40,422 nt of DNA, from NCBI GenBank assembly GCA_038232935.1, contig JBBSMX010000023.1, positions 1 to 40,422 on the forward strand, written 5' to 3'. Under the pieces are notes generated by a model. The model was given only the letters and a program-made list of their open reading frames with translations, did not search any database and was not told the origin of the DNA. The stretch comes from JBBSMX01 sp038232935 (GTDB lineage Bacteria; Bacteroidota; Rhodothermia; Rhodothermales; JANQRZ01). How positions within the stretch are numbered: position 1 is the stretch's first letter; each line of letters begins with the position of its first letter. Made by a program: the position numbers and the translations under genes. Shown here one piece after another: positions 33,809 through 40,422 of this stretch.

Positions 33809-35395
33809 CTACCTCACGAGTGTCATGCGGCGGCTCAGGAACGCACCGGCCCCCCTCAGGCTGACCGTGTAGACGCCGCTCGGAATCCCGGCTCGTCGGA
33901 GGTCGAAGACGACCTCGTGCCGGCCGGCTGAGCGTACCCCGTCCACGAGGAGGGCCACCTCGCGGCCGAGCACGTCGTAGACGGCCAGCCGGACGGCGGC
34001 CGGCGCGGCGAGCGTGAAGGCGACGCGAGCCTGCCCGGACGCCGGGTTCGGGGCCGGGTGTTCCAGCGTGAGCCGGTGCGCCTCTGGCGATCCTTCCGCG
34101 TCCACCGTCCCGTCGTTCAGGAACCGCGCGACGAAGCCGGAGCGCGAGGCAGTTCCGCCGTCGGCGATGCCTGCGACGACGATCCGCCCGTCTGTCTGGA
34201 GCTCGACCTGATAGCCGCGGTCGGCGAGCGCATTGCCCGGCGGGTTCGGCTGGCCGATGTCGATGCGCGTGACGCCGCCCGTGCCGAACGCTGGGTCGAG
34301 CGAGCCGTCGGCGAGCACTCGCGCGAGAACGACGTCGGAGGTGCCGTCCAGGAGCGTTTCGCCTGCGAAGAGCACCTTCCCGTCGCTCTGCAGCGCCGAC
34401 CCGTAGAGGCGGGTTCCCCCGAGCTCAGGGAGAAGGGAGAGCCCGTCCTCGCCAAATGTGGGGTCGGGGAGCCCGGCCGGCGTGAACCGGAAGAGCGTAA
34501 CGACGGAGTTGTTGGAGCCGACGATGGTGACGGAGCCGTCCGGACCGGCCTCCATCGCTTGGGTGATCCCCGTCAGCCCGGTCGTCAGGGCGACACCGTC
34601 GCCGTCGAAGGCGGGGTCCGGCGTACCGTCTGCGAGCAGGCGCATCGCGGCCCACCCACGCTGCGGGATGAGGCGGCCGGAAAGGGTGTATCGCCCGTCG
34701 GGGAAGAGTGCGCCTGCGAAGCAGTAGATGTCCTGCCCGGGCGCGGGCGCGGGCGGGGCGATGACGACCACGCCGTCGGTGCCGAAGGCGGCGTCGCGCG
34801 TGCCGTCTTCGAGGTACTGCACGGCGTAGCAAGCGTCTATCACAGGGCCGACGAGGTCACCCCGGGTGCCACCGGCCACGATCCGCCCGTCGGGGCGGAC
34901 GTCCACGGACCAGAAGGCGTCGGGCGTCCCCGCGGTGCCCGGCTCGCGGACGAGCCCGCCCGTCCCGAAGGCGGCGTCGAGCGTGCCGCTCGGGAGAAAG
35001 CGGGCCACGACGGCGTCGTCACCGATTCTGAGTTGCGATTGATCGCTGTCGCTCAGGGCCTTCGTGCCGACGGCGACGATGGCACCGGAGGGGAGCACCG
35101 CGAGGTCAATGAAGTAGTCGAGGGGGCCGCCGAGGTCCACCGTGACGACGCCGCCCGTACCGAAGGAGGCGTCGAGCGTACCGTCGGGATGGAACCGCCA
35201 GAACGCGGCGTCGCCGCCGACGTTGCCCGAGGCGACGATCTTGCCGTCGGGCTGGAAGGCGACGGCGTTGGCCTCGACGCCGGGGAAGAGCGTCACGCCG
35301 CCGGTGCCGAAGGAGGCGTCGAGCGTGCCCGGCTGGGCGAGGGCACCCGTCGTCGTGAGGGCGAGGAGCAGGAGGGGGTAGCGAACGGTGTTCAT
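33809..35395 (-). CDS. Secreted delta-60 repeat protein with T9SS C-terminal sorting domain
   Basis: A 528-residue exported protein with signal peptide MNTVRYPLLLLALTTTGALA. About eight delta-60 (beta-propeller-like) repeats follow; the consensus reads PDGTLDASFGTGGV, with alternating QPDGKIVASG segments. The last 80 or so residues are a type IX secretion tail: HPAPNPASGQARVAFTL, VYDVLGREVALLVDG, GVYTVSLRG and a terminal basic stretch. It is probably surface-attached or released; delta-60 proteins have no established activity. It shares its sorting tail type with the next gene. Confidence 0.87.
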   Translation of the reverse strand: MNTVRYPLLLLALTTTGALAQPGTLDASFGTGGVTLFPGVEANAVAFQPDGKIVASGNVGGDAAFWRFHPDGTLDASFGTGGVVTVDLGGPLDYFIDLAVLPSGAIVAVGTKALSDSDQSQLRIGDDAVVARFLPSGTLDAAFGTGGLVREPGTAGTPDAFWSVDVRPDGRIVAGGTRGDLVGPVIDACYAVQYLEDGTRDAAFGTDGVVVIAPPAPAPGQDIYCFAGALFPDGRYTLSGRLIPQRGWAAMRLLADGTPDPAFDGDGVALTTGLTGITQAMEAGPDGSVTIVGSNNSVVTLFRFTPAGLPDPTFGEDGLSLLPELGGTRLYGSALQSDGKVLFAGETLLDGTSDVVLARVLADGSLDPAFGTGGVTRIDIGQPNPPGNALADRGYQVELQTDGRIVVAGIADGGTASRSGFVARFLNDGTVDAEGSPEAHRLTLEHPAPNPASGQARVAFTLAAPAAVRLAVYDVLGREVALLVDGVRSAGRHEVVFDLRRAGIPSGVYTVSLRGAGAFLSRRMTLVR

Positions 35396-35463
35396 GGCGA
35401 CAGGAGGGTTCGAGGAGAAAGGAGGCCGCCCGTTCAGTGGGCGGCGGAAGAGCGGGCGGCGGA

Positions 35464-36396
35464 TCAGCGGGTGACGGTGAGCCGGCGCGCGGTGGCATAA
35501 GTGCCGGCCGTGAGCCGGGCGACGTAGAGGCCCGGTGCGAGCCTTGAAGCGTCAAAGCCCACCTCGTGTGCGCCCGCCGGGCGCGACCCGTCCACGAGCA
35601 CGGCGACCTCGCGGCCGAGCAGGTCATACACGACGAGCCGCACGCGAGCGGCCTCGGCGAGGTCGTAGCTCAGCACGGACCCGCCGGTGGTGGGGTTCGG
35701 CCAGGGGGCGCGGAGGGCGGTCTCCGTGGGCACGCCCGGCAGTTCCTCTACGGGCACAGCGCCGTCGCCGTAGAAGAGGTACGCTCGCCCGGCTTGCTGC
35801 ACCCCGCCCACGGTCTCGCCGTAGGCCCCGACGAGCAGCTCGCCGCGCCCGTCGCCGTCGGCGTCGGGCACGCCGGCCACCGAGCCGCCGAAGAAGCCCT
35901 CGCGCCGAGGGTTGGGCGAGACGAGCGAGCGGAGCAGCGTGCCCGTCGCGCCGGAGAAGAGGTACGCCCGACCGGCGGCCTGCACCCCGCCCACGGTCTC
36001 GCCGGTCGCCGCGACGAGCAGCTCGCCGCGGCCGTCGCCGTCGGCGTCGGGCACGCCGGCCACGGCGTAGCCGAATCGGCCCCTCACATCGGCGGGGTTG
36101 GGCGAGACGAGCGTGCGGAGCAGCGTGCCCGTCGCGCCGGAGAAGAGGTACGCCCGACCGGCGGCCTGCACCCCGCCCACGGTCTCGTCGATCGCCGCGA
36201 CGAGGACGTCGTCGCGGCCGTCGCCGTCGGCGTCGGGCACGACGGCCCCGGAGCGGCCGAAGTAGCCGCTTTCCTCCGGGTTGGGCGAGGTGAGCGTGCG
36301 GACCGGCTGGGCCTGCGCACAGGGCGAAGCGAGGCCGGCGAGCAGCACGACGAGCGCGAGCCCTGGCCGGAGCGAGAGGGGGAGCAGACGGGACAT
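35464..36396 (-). CDS. Secreted FG-GAP/VCBS-like repeat protein with T9SS sorting domain
   Basis: A 310-residue exported protein with signal peptide RPGLALVVLLAGLASPCAQA. Three tandem 62-residue repeats carry DADGDGRDD/DADGDGRGE, the calcium-binding DxDxDG loop of integrin-like FG-GAP propellers. Three blades are too few for a closed propeller, so it may oligomerise or be a remnant. The C terminus (about 232-310) is a T9SS type A sorting domain: APWPNPTTGGSVLSYDL, VYDLLGREVAVLVDG. An AGAGG ribosome site precedes the ATG at 36396. The role is unknown. Confidence 0.85.
   Translation of the reverse strand: MSRLLPLSLRPGLALVVLLAGLASPCAQAQPVRTLTSPNPEESGYFGRSGAVVPDADGDGRDDVLVAAIDETVGGVQAAGRAYLFSGATGTLLRTLVSPNPADVRGRFGYAVAGVPDADGDGRGELLVAATGETVGGVQAAGRAYLFSGATGTLLRSLVSPNPRREGFFGGSVAGVPDADGDGRGELLVGAYGETVGGVQQAGRAYLFYGDGAVPVEELPGVPTETALRAPWPNPTTGGSVLSYDLAEAARVRLVVYDLLGREVAVLVDGSRPAGAHEVGFDASRLAPGLYVARLTAGTYATARRLTVTR
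35929..36187. repeat. 186-bp tandem repeat within the FG-GAP gene
   Basis: Bases 35929-36001 and 36115-36187 are identical over 73 bp at a 186-bp spacing, equal to 62 codons. A third, more diverged unit lies before 35929. High nucleotide identity, not just protein similarity, points to recent duplication or gene conversion of the blades. Confidence 0.75.
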
Positions 36397-36740
36397 GGGG
36401 TGACCTCTGAGTTGTATCTAGTGGGTTGGATCTGGCTGTGGTTTCGGGAGTGATGCAGGCTGGAGGAACCCTCGCGCCGCGAAGCGGCAGCGCCGCGTAA
36501 CGGTGCCGGCGCTACCGGGGTCCTCTGCTGCGCGAGGGGGCCTGCGCGTGCGAGCGGACATCCGTGGAGCCACGAGTTCGGGGAGGAGTCCTCCGCGTCC
36601 GGTGGAGCGCGGTCGAGCGACTGCCACGTTAGGGGTCCGCACCGGTGGGCCGCGTTACCGTGTCAGGCGCAGGGGTTACCTGTAACCCCGAGGCCACGAC
36701 CTGTAACGCGCGCGCTCAATGCGCCCCCACTACAAACCCC
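36397..36740. other. 344-bp intergenic region upstream of the FG-GAP gene
   Basis: No gene is supported. It separates the 3' end of the hybrid sensor gene from the FG-GAP gene on the same strand. It contains the symmetric GTTAC/GTAAC palindrome set at 36651-36710 and another GTAAC at 36497-36501. Confidence 0.4.
36651..36710. promoter_or_regulatory. Nested symmetric palindrome, possible operator
   Basis: GGGGTTAC-CT-GTAACCCC (36672-36689) is flanked by CGCGTTAC (36651-36658) and GTAACGCG (36703-36710), all centred on the same point (36680.5). ACCTGTAAC also occurs twice as a direct repeat 21 bp apart. No T-run follows on the minus strand, so a regulator site fits better than a terminator. 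The hybrid AraC-type regulator encoded next door is a candidate binder, which is inference. Confidence 0.4.
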
Positions 36741-39700
36741 TCACGCCCCGTCGGCTGCCTCGGCGTAAGCGCTCGGCGTCGTGCCGTAGCGGGCGCGGAA
36801 CGCCTTCGAGAAGTGCGAGACGCTCCGGAAGCCCACGCCGTAGGCCACCTCGCTCACGCTCCCGGAGCGCGCCGCCAGCAGCGCCGCCGCCCGCTCCAGC
36901 CGCATCCGCAGCAGCAGCGCCGACGGCGGCTCGCCGCACAGCTCGCGGAGGCGGCGGAAGAGGTGGACCCGGCTCATCGCGACGGCGTCGGCGAGCGCCT
37001 CGACCCCGAACGTCGCCTCCCCCAGATGCGCCTCGACCGCCTCGCGCACCCGCTCCAGGAACACCGCGTCGGCGGAGGCGACGGCGACGGGGGCGGCGTG
37101 GAGCGTCGCCGGTGGGGTCGGCGTCGCCACGGCTGAGGCGGCCTCCCCGCGAGCGGGGCCTTCGGTCCGGGCCAGCCGCGCGCGGAGCCGCTGCCGCCCG
37201 GCGATGAGATTCTCGACGCGGGCGACGAGCTCGGCCGGCTCGAACGGCTTCGTGAGGTAGTCGTCGGCCTGTGCGTGGAGCCCTTCGAGGCGGTCCTCAA
37301 CGGCCGCCCGCGCCGTCAGCAGCACGACGGGGACGAAGTCCGTCTCGGGGTCGGCCTTGAGGGCGCGCAGCAGCGCGAGGCCGTCCATGCCCGGCATCAT
37401 CACGTCGGAGAGGACGAGGTCGGGCGGGTGCGCGCGGGCTTTTCGCAGGGCCTCGGCGCCGTCGGCCGCCTCGACGACGCGGTAGCGCGCGCGGAGGTGG
37501 CGGCCGACGTAGGCGCGGATCTCGGCGTGGTCGTCGGCGATGAGGACGAGCGGGCGGTCGGCCTCTCGCTCGGCCGCCTCGTGGGCTACCTCCTCGGCCA
37601 CCGCGGCGAGGTCGGCGTCGAACGCGAGGCCGTCGCCCTGCACGCGGAGCGCGAGGAGCTCCGGTGCCGAATCCGGCGCCCGTCGGGAACCGCCGGAATC
37701 GGGTTCGAGCATGTCCGCCGCCGCCCGCGCCTCCGTCCGGTTCTCGGGCTCCGCCAGGCCCGCCGGGGGCCCTGTGCCGGCGGTCGCCGCCAGCGGGAGC
37801 AGGAGCGTGAACACGCTCCCGAACCCGACCGCGCTCTCGACCTCGACCACCCCTCCGTGCAGCTCGGCCAACTCCTTCGCCAGCGCCAGCCCGATCCCCG
37901 TCCCGACGCCTCCTGCCTCGTCCACGCGGTAGAACCGCTCGAAGACGTGGAGCAGCGCCTCCTCGGGGATGCCGGGGCCGCTGTCGCGGACGGCCACGGC
38001 GGCGTGCGCCCGCCCGTCGCGCTCGGCCTGCCCCAGCCGAAGCTCGACGGCCCCGCCGGGCGGGGTGAACTTGAAGGCGTTCGAGAGGAGGTTCGCCAGC
38101 ACCTTCTCGACGGCGTCGGCATCGAACGCGGCGTCGAGCGGGGCGTCGGCCCCGGCGATGCGGAACGTGACGCCGCGCCGCTCGGCCAGCCCGCCGAACG
38201 CCTCGCCGACCTCGCGGACGAGGCGGGCGAGGTCGCCGGGGCGGGGGTCGAGCCGCATCGCGCCGTCCTCCAGCTTGGCCGCGTCGAGGAGCTGGTTGAT
38301 GAGGCGGAGGAGCCGGCGGGCGTTGTGGCGGGCGACGTCGAGGATCGAGGCCGCCTCCTCGCGGCTCGTCTCCCAATCCGCTCCGGCGGCGCCGGAGCGC
38401 CGGAGCCGCGCGCGGAGGTCGTCGAGGGGGCCGAGGATGAGCGTGAGCGGGGTGCGGAACTCGTGGGAGACGTTGGCGAAGAAGTCCCGCCGCCGCCGGT
38501 CCACGTCCTGGAGCCGGCCGTTCGCCTCCGTCAGCGCCTCCGTCTGCCGGGTGAGGGCGCGGGTCTGCTCGGTGACCTCCGCGCGGAGCTGCGCGTTGTG
38601 CGCGCGGACCTGCGCCGTGCGCCAGCGGTAGCCGCCCCAGACGAGCCCGGCCACGGCAAACACGCCGACGAGCCGCGCCCACGCCGTCTGCCACCACGCC
38701 GGCAAAACGACGAGACGGATCGAGGCACCCTCCTCGTTCCAGACGCCGTCGCTGCTGGCTGCCTTCACGCGGAAGGTGTACGTGCCGGGGTCGAGGTTCG
38801 TGTACGTCGCTGTCCTCTCCGTCCCGGCCTCCACCCAGGCATCGTGGAAGCCGTCGAGGCGGTAGGCGTAGCGGTTCCGCGCGGGGTTCTGGAAGTGGAG
38901 CGCGACGAACTCGAACGTCACCGTCCGCTCCGACGGCCGGAGCCGGACGTCCTCGGCCTCCTCGATGGGCGCGCGGAGCGGCCCGTCGGCGCTCACGGCG
39001 ACGGGGCGGTTGGCGATGCGGAGGCCCGTGAGCGCGACGGCCGGCGGGTGCGGATTGCGCGTGATGCGGGCGGGGAAGAAGGCGTTGAACCCGTTGATCC
39101 CGCCGAAGAACAGCTCGCCCGTGCGCGGGCTGCGGTAGTAGGATCCCAGGATGAACTCGCGCGCCTGCACGCCCACGTCCGTCCCGTAGTTGGTGAACGT
39201 GCGGCGCTCGGGAGCCTGTCCTGAGCTTGCCGAAGGGTCGAACTCGGAGAGCCCGTTGTTCGTGCTCAGCCAGAGGTGGCCCCGCTCGTCTTCGAGGATG
39301 CCGTGGACGGTGGCGCTGGGGAGCCCATCGCGCACGGTGAAGGTTGTCGCCCGTCCTGTCCGGGTGTCGAACCGGTCGAGCCCGCCCGCCGTGCCGACCC
39401 ACAGCACACCCGGCTCGCGCGTGCGCTCGTGGACGGTGGAGACGTACTCCGAGCTGAGGCTGCTCTCATCGTGGGGGTCGTGACTGTAGGTCAGGACCCT
39501 GCCGCTGGCCCGGTCGAGGCGTTTGAGTCCGTCGTTGGTAGCGACCCAGAAGGCCCCCGAGGCATCTTCGAGCAGGTCGGTGACCTCGCCTTGCCAGGCG
39601 GGGCCGAGCGGGACGCGCACGAACGCCGTCCCGCTCGCATTCAGGTGGCTCAGGCCACTCGACCCCCCCGCCCAGAGGGTGCCCGCCCGGTCCTCGTGGA

Positions 39701-40145
39701 AGGCGCAGACGGTACCCGGCCCGAAGGCGGGGTCACCGAAGTGCGTGAAGCGGCCGGTGGGCCCGTGGGCTTCGCCCTCCTCCGCGAGGTTCAGCCGGCC
39801 CACCCCCCCCACTCCAGTCCCCAGCCACAGGATGCCGGCCCGGTCTACGTAGACCCCACAAGCGGCGACCTCCACGCTGGAGGGGTCGCTCGGGTCGTGG
39901 CGGTAGGAGGTGTAGGTGCCCGTGGCCCGGTCGAGCCGAGCCAGCCCGCCGCTCACTGCGATCCAGAGCCGGCCCTCCGGATCCTCGACCAGCGACGTAA
40001 CCAGAGAAACGTTGCTCCACAGGCGGTCTCCGTCCTCCTGCACTCGCCGCTCGTGTATGAACGCGGCCCCTGCCGGGTCGAACCGATCCACGCCGTTGAG
40101 GTAGGTAAACCTGAGTCGCGGGTTGAGAAACGCCCTCACGAGCAC
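36741..40145 (-). CDS. Hybrid two-component system protein (Reg_prop, Y_Y_Y, histidine kinase, receiver, AraC HTH), apparently N-terminally shortened
   Basis: A 1134-residue one-protein signalling system of Bacteroidota type. Residues 1-370 hold about six or seven Reg_prop propeller blades (for example GRLWIAVSGGLARLDR). Then come a Y_Y_Y domain (about 400-475), one membrane helix (about 484-506), HisKA with His561 in SHEFRTPLT, HATPase (about 670-790), a receiver with Asp914 in SDVMMPGMDG, and an AraC HTH (about 1030-1130). Relatives usually have about 14 blades and a signal peptide; both a signal peptide and the first propeller are missing here. The GTG start is only ten codons from an in-frame stop. 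A transposase remnant lies upstream. Sensor topology may be lost. Confidence 0.85.
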   Translation of the reverse strand: MLVRAFLNPRLRFTYLNGVDRFDPAGAAFIHERRVQEDGDRLWSNVSLVTSLVEDPEGRLWIAVSGGLARLDRATGTYTSYRHDPSDPSSVEVAACGVYVDRAGILWLGTGVGGVGRLNLAEEGEAHGPTGRFTHFGDPAFGPGTVCAFHEDRAGTLWAGGSSGLSHLNASGTAFVRVPLGPAWQGEVTDLLEDASGAFWVATNDGLKRLDRASGRVLTYSHDPHDESSLSSEYVSTVHERTREPGVLWVGTAGGLDRFDTRTGRATTFTVRDGLPSATVHGILEDERGHLWLSTNNGLSEFDPSASSGQAPERRTFTNYGTDVGVQAREFILGSYYRSPRTGELFFGGINGFNAFFPARITRNPHPPAVALTGLRIANRPVAVSADGPLRAPIEEAEDVRLRPSERTVTFEFVALHFQNPARNRYAYRLDGFHDAWVEAGTERTATYTNLDPGTYTFRVKAASSDGVWNEEGASIRLVVLPAWWQTAWARLVGVFAVAGLVWGGYRWRTAQVRAHNAQLRAEVTEQTRALTRQTEALTEANGRLQDVDRRRRDFFANVSHEFRTPLTLILGPLDDLRARLRRSGAAGADWETSREEAASILDVARHNARRLLRLINQLLDAAKLEDGAMRLDPRPGDLARLVREVGEAFGGLAERRGVTFRIAGADAPLDAAFDADAVEKVLANLLSNAFKFTPPGGAVELRLGQAERDGRAHAAVAVRDSGPGIPEEALLHVFERFYRVDEAGGVGTGIGLALAKELAELHGGVVEVESAVGFGSVFTLLLPLAATAGTGPPAGLAEPENRTEARAAADMLEPDSGGSRRAPDSAPELLALRVQGDGLAFDADLAAVAEEVAHEAAEREADRPLVLIADDHAEIRAYVGRHLRARYRVVEAADGAEALRKARAHPPDLVLSDVMMPGMDGLALLRALKADPETDFVPVVLLTARAAVEDRLEGLHAQADDYLTKPFEPAELVARVENLIAGRQRLRARLARTEGPARGEAASAVATPTPPATLHAAPVAVASADAVFLERVREAVEAHLGEATFGVEALADAVAMSRVHLFRRLRELCGEPPSALLLRMRLERAAALLAARSGSVSEVAYGVGFRSVSHFSKAFRARYGTTPSAYAEAADGA
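39212..39240. repeat. Dispersed repeat inserted in frame within the hybrid sensor gene
   Basis: GAGCCTGTCCTGAGCTTGCC is followed by GAAGGGTCG. It is a copy of the element inside ppc (14153-14178) with few mismatches. On the minus strand it encodes PSASSGQA within a propeller loop (about residues 302-311), leaving the frame intact. Confidence 0.7.
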
Positions 40146-40179
40146 GCCAACGCCGATGAAGCCGCTCCCTTAACTCCGA

Positions 40180-40218
40180 GTCATCCCCGACCCCGATCCC
40201 CGCCTTCGCGGGGATGAC
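40180..40218. repeat. Palindromic GTCATCCCCG repeat
   Basis: Outer arms GTCATCCCCG (40180-40189) and CGGGGATGAC (40209-40218) enclose an inner hairpin ATCCCCGC-CTTC-GCGGGGAT (40196-40215). GGGTTTTTG follows on the plus strand. It belongs to a dispersed intergenic repeat family and could also terminate plus-strand transcripts. It lies upstream of the sensor gene. Confidence 0.65.
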
Positions 40219-40301
40219 GGGTTTTTGTGTTAGGGTGGAATGATCGAGCAGAAAAGCTGTTTTTCAACCCGCGACTGACGTTAGGTAACCCAAGTTGTGT
40301 G

Positions 40302-40422
40302 CTACATGAGGCCGTCGAGGCTGAGGGTGAGCAGGAACAGGAACACCTTCGTCTCGAAGCCCCGCGCCGTCACCGCGTGGATCGACTTCGGCAGCCGACT
40401 CTCGATCCCGCTGAAGGCCGTC
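40302..40422 (-). CDS. C-terminal end of a DDE-type IS transposase (partial, cut by the window)
   Basis: The last 39 codons read TAFSGIESRLPKSIHAVTAR then GFETKVFLFLLTLSLDGLM and stop. The IHAVTARGFE-hydrophobic pattern resembles the C termini of insertion-sequence transposases; I cannot assign the family with certainty (IS982-like is one option). The rest lies beyond the window. GTAACCCAAGTTGTGTG just after the stop may contain the IS end. Its position directly upstream of the shortened sensor gene suggests the insertion removed that gene's 5' part. Confidence 0.5.
   Translation of the reverse strand, partial: TAFSGIESRLPKSIHAVTARGFETKVFLFLLTLSLDGLM

Overview
The window is about 40 kb of high-GC bacterial DNA and reads like a member of the Rhodothermota/Bacteroidota assemblage, for example a Rhodothermales relative. 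The evidence is two secreted proteins with type IX secretion (Por) sorting tails, a one-protein hybrid two-component system (Reg_prop, Y_Y_Y, histidine kinase, receiver, AraC HTH), an S46 dipeptidyl-peptidase, weak Shine-Dalgarno usage and several TATCTT-like promoter cores. The taxon is inferred from gene content, not from a marker gene.

Region 1 (1-4.6 kb, minus strand) is a lasso-peptide (RiPP) biosynthesis operon. In transcription order it holds a PqqD-like recognition protein (B1), a transglutaminase-like leader peptidase (B2), an asparagine-synthetase-like cyclase (C), a 58-residue precursor peptide (A), an HPr-kinase-like tailoring kinase (K) and a truncated SAM methyltransferase. The precursor carries the leader signature Y-x2-P-x-L-x3-G-x5-T followed by a Gly-starting core with Glu at core position 8, as expected for an 8-residue macrolactam. 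The methyltransferase homology stops at the edge of a block of nested inverted repeats (5-297).

Region 2 (4.7-21.7 kb) is mostly housekeeping and peptide or redox metabolism: a double-CDGSH Fe-S protein, EttA, a secreted endonuclease/exonuclease/phosphatase-family protein, an RhlE-like DEAD-box helicase, a DadA-like FAD oxidoreductase, a DUF433/DUF5615 toxin-antitoxin-like pair whose PIN-like partner is frameshifted, PEP carboxylase, a secreted oligopeptidase B-like S9 peptidase, MsrA, an MFS transporter and an S46 peptidase.

Region 3 (21.7-28.9 kb, minus strand) is one compact operon, tetR-tolC-hlyD-ATPase-ATPase-permease-permease. It resembles CecR-YbhGFSR but with the two ATPase halves as separate genes. 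A perfect 20-bp palindrome lies upstream of tetR.

Region 4 (29-33.8 kb) has a GDPD phosphodiesterase/PAP2 phosphatase pair, then recA and cinA, usually neighbours, separated here by a small GIY-YIG nuclease gene bracketed by an inverted pair of 26-bp repeats. Region 5 (33.8-40.4 kb) holds two T9SS-exported proteins and a large hybrid sensor/AraC regulator that seems to lack its N-terminal half, followed by the tail of a transposase at the window edge. Short palindromic repeats of widely distributed families are scattered throughout, and two of them sit in frame inside coding sequences (ppc and the hybrid sensor).
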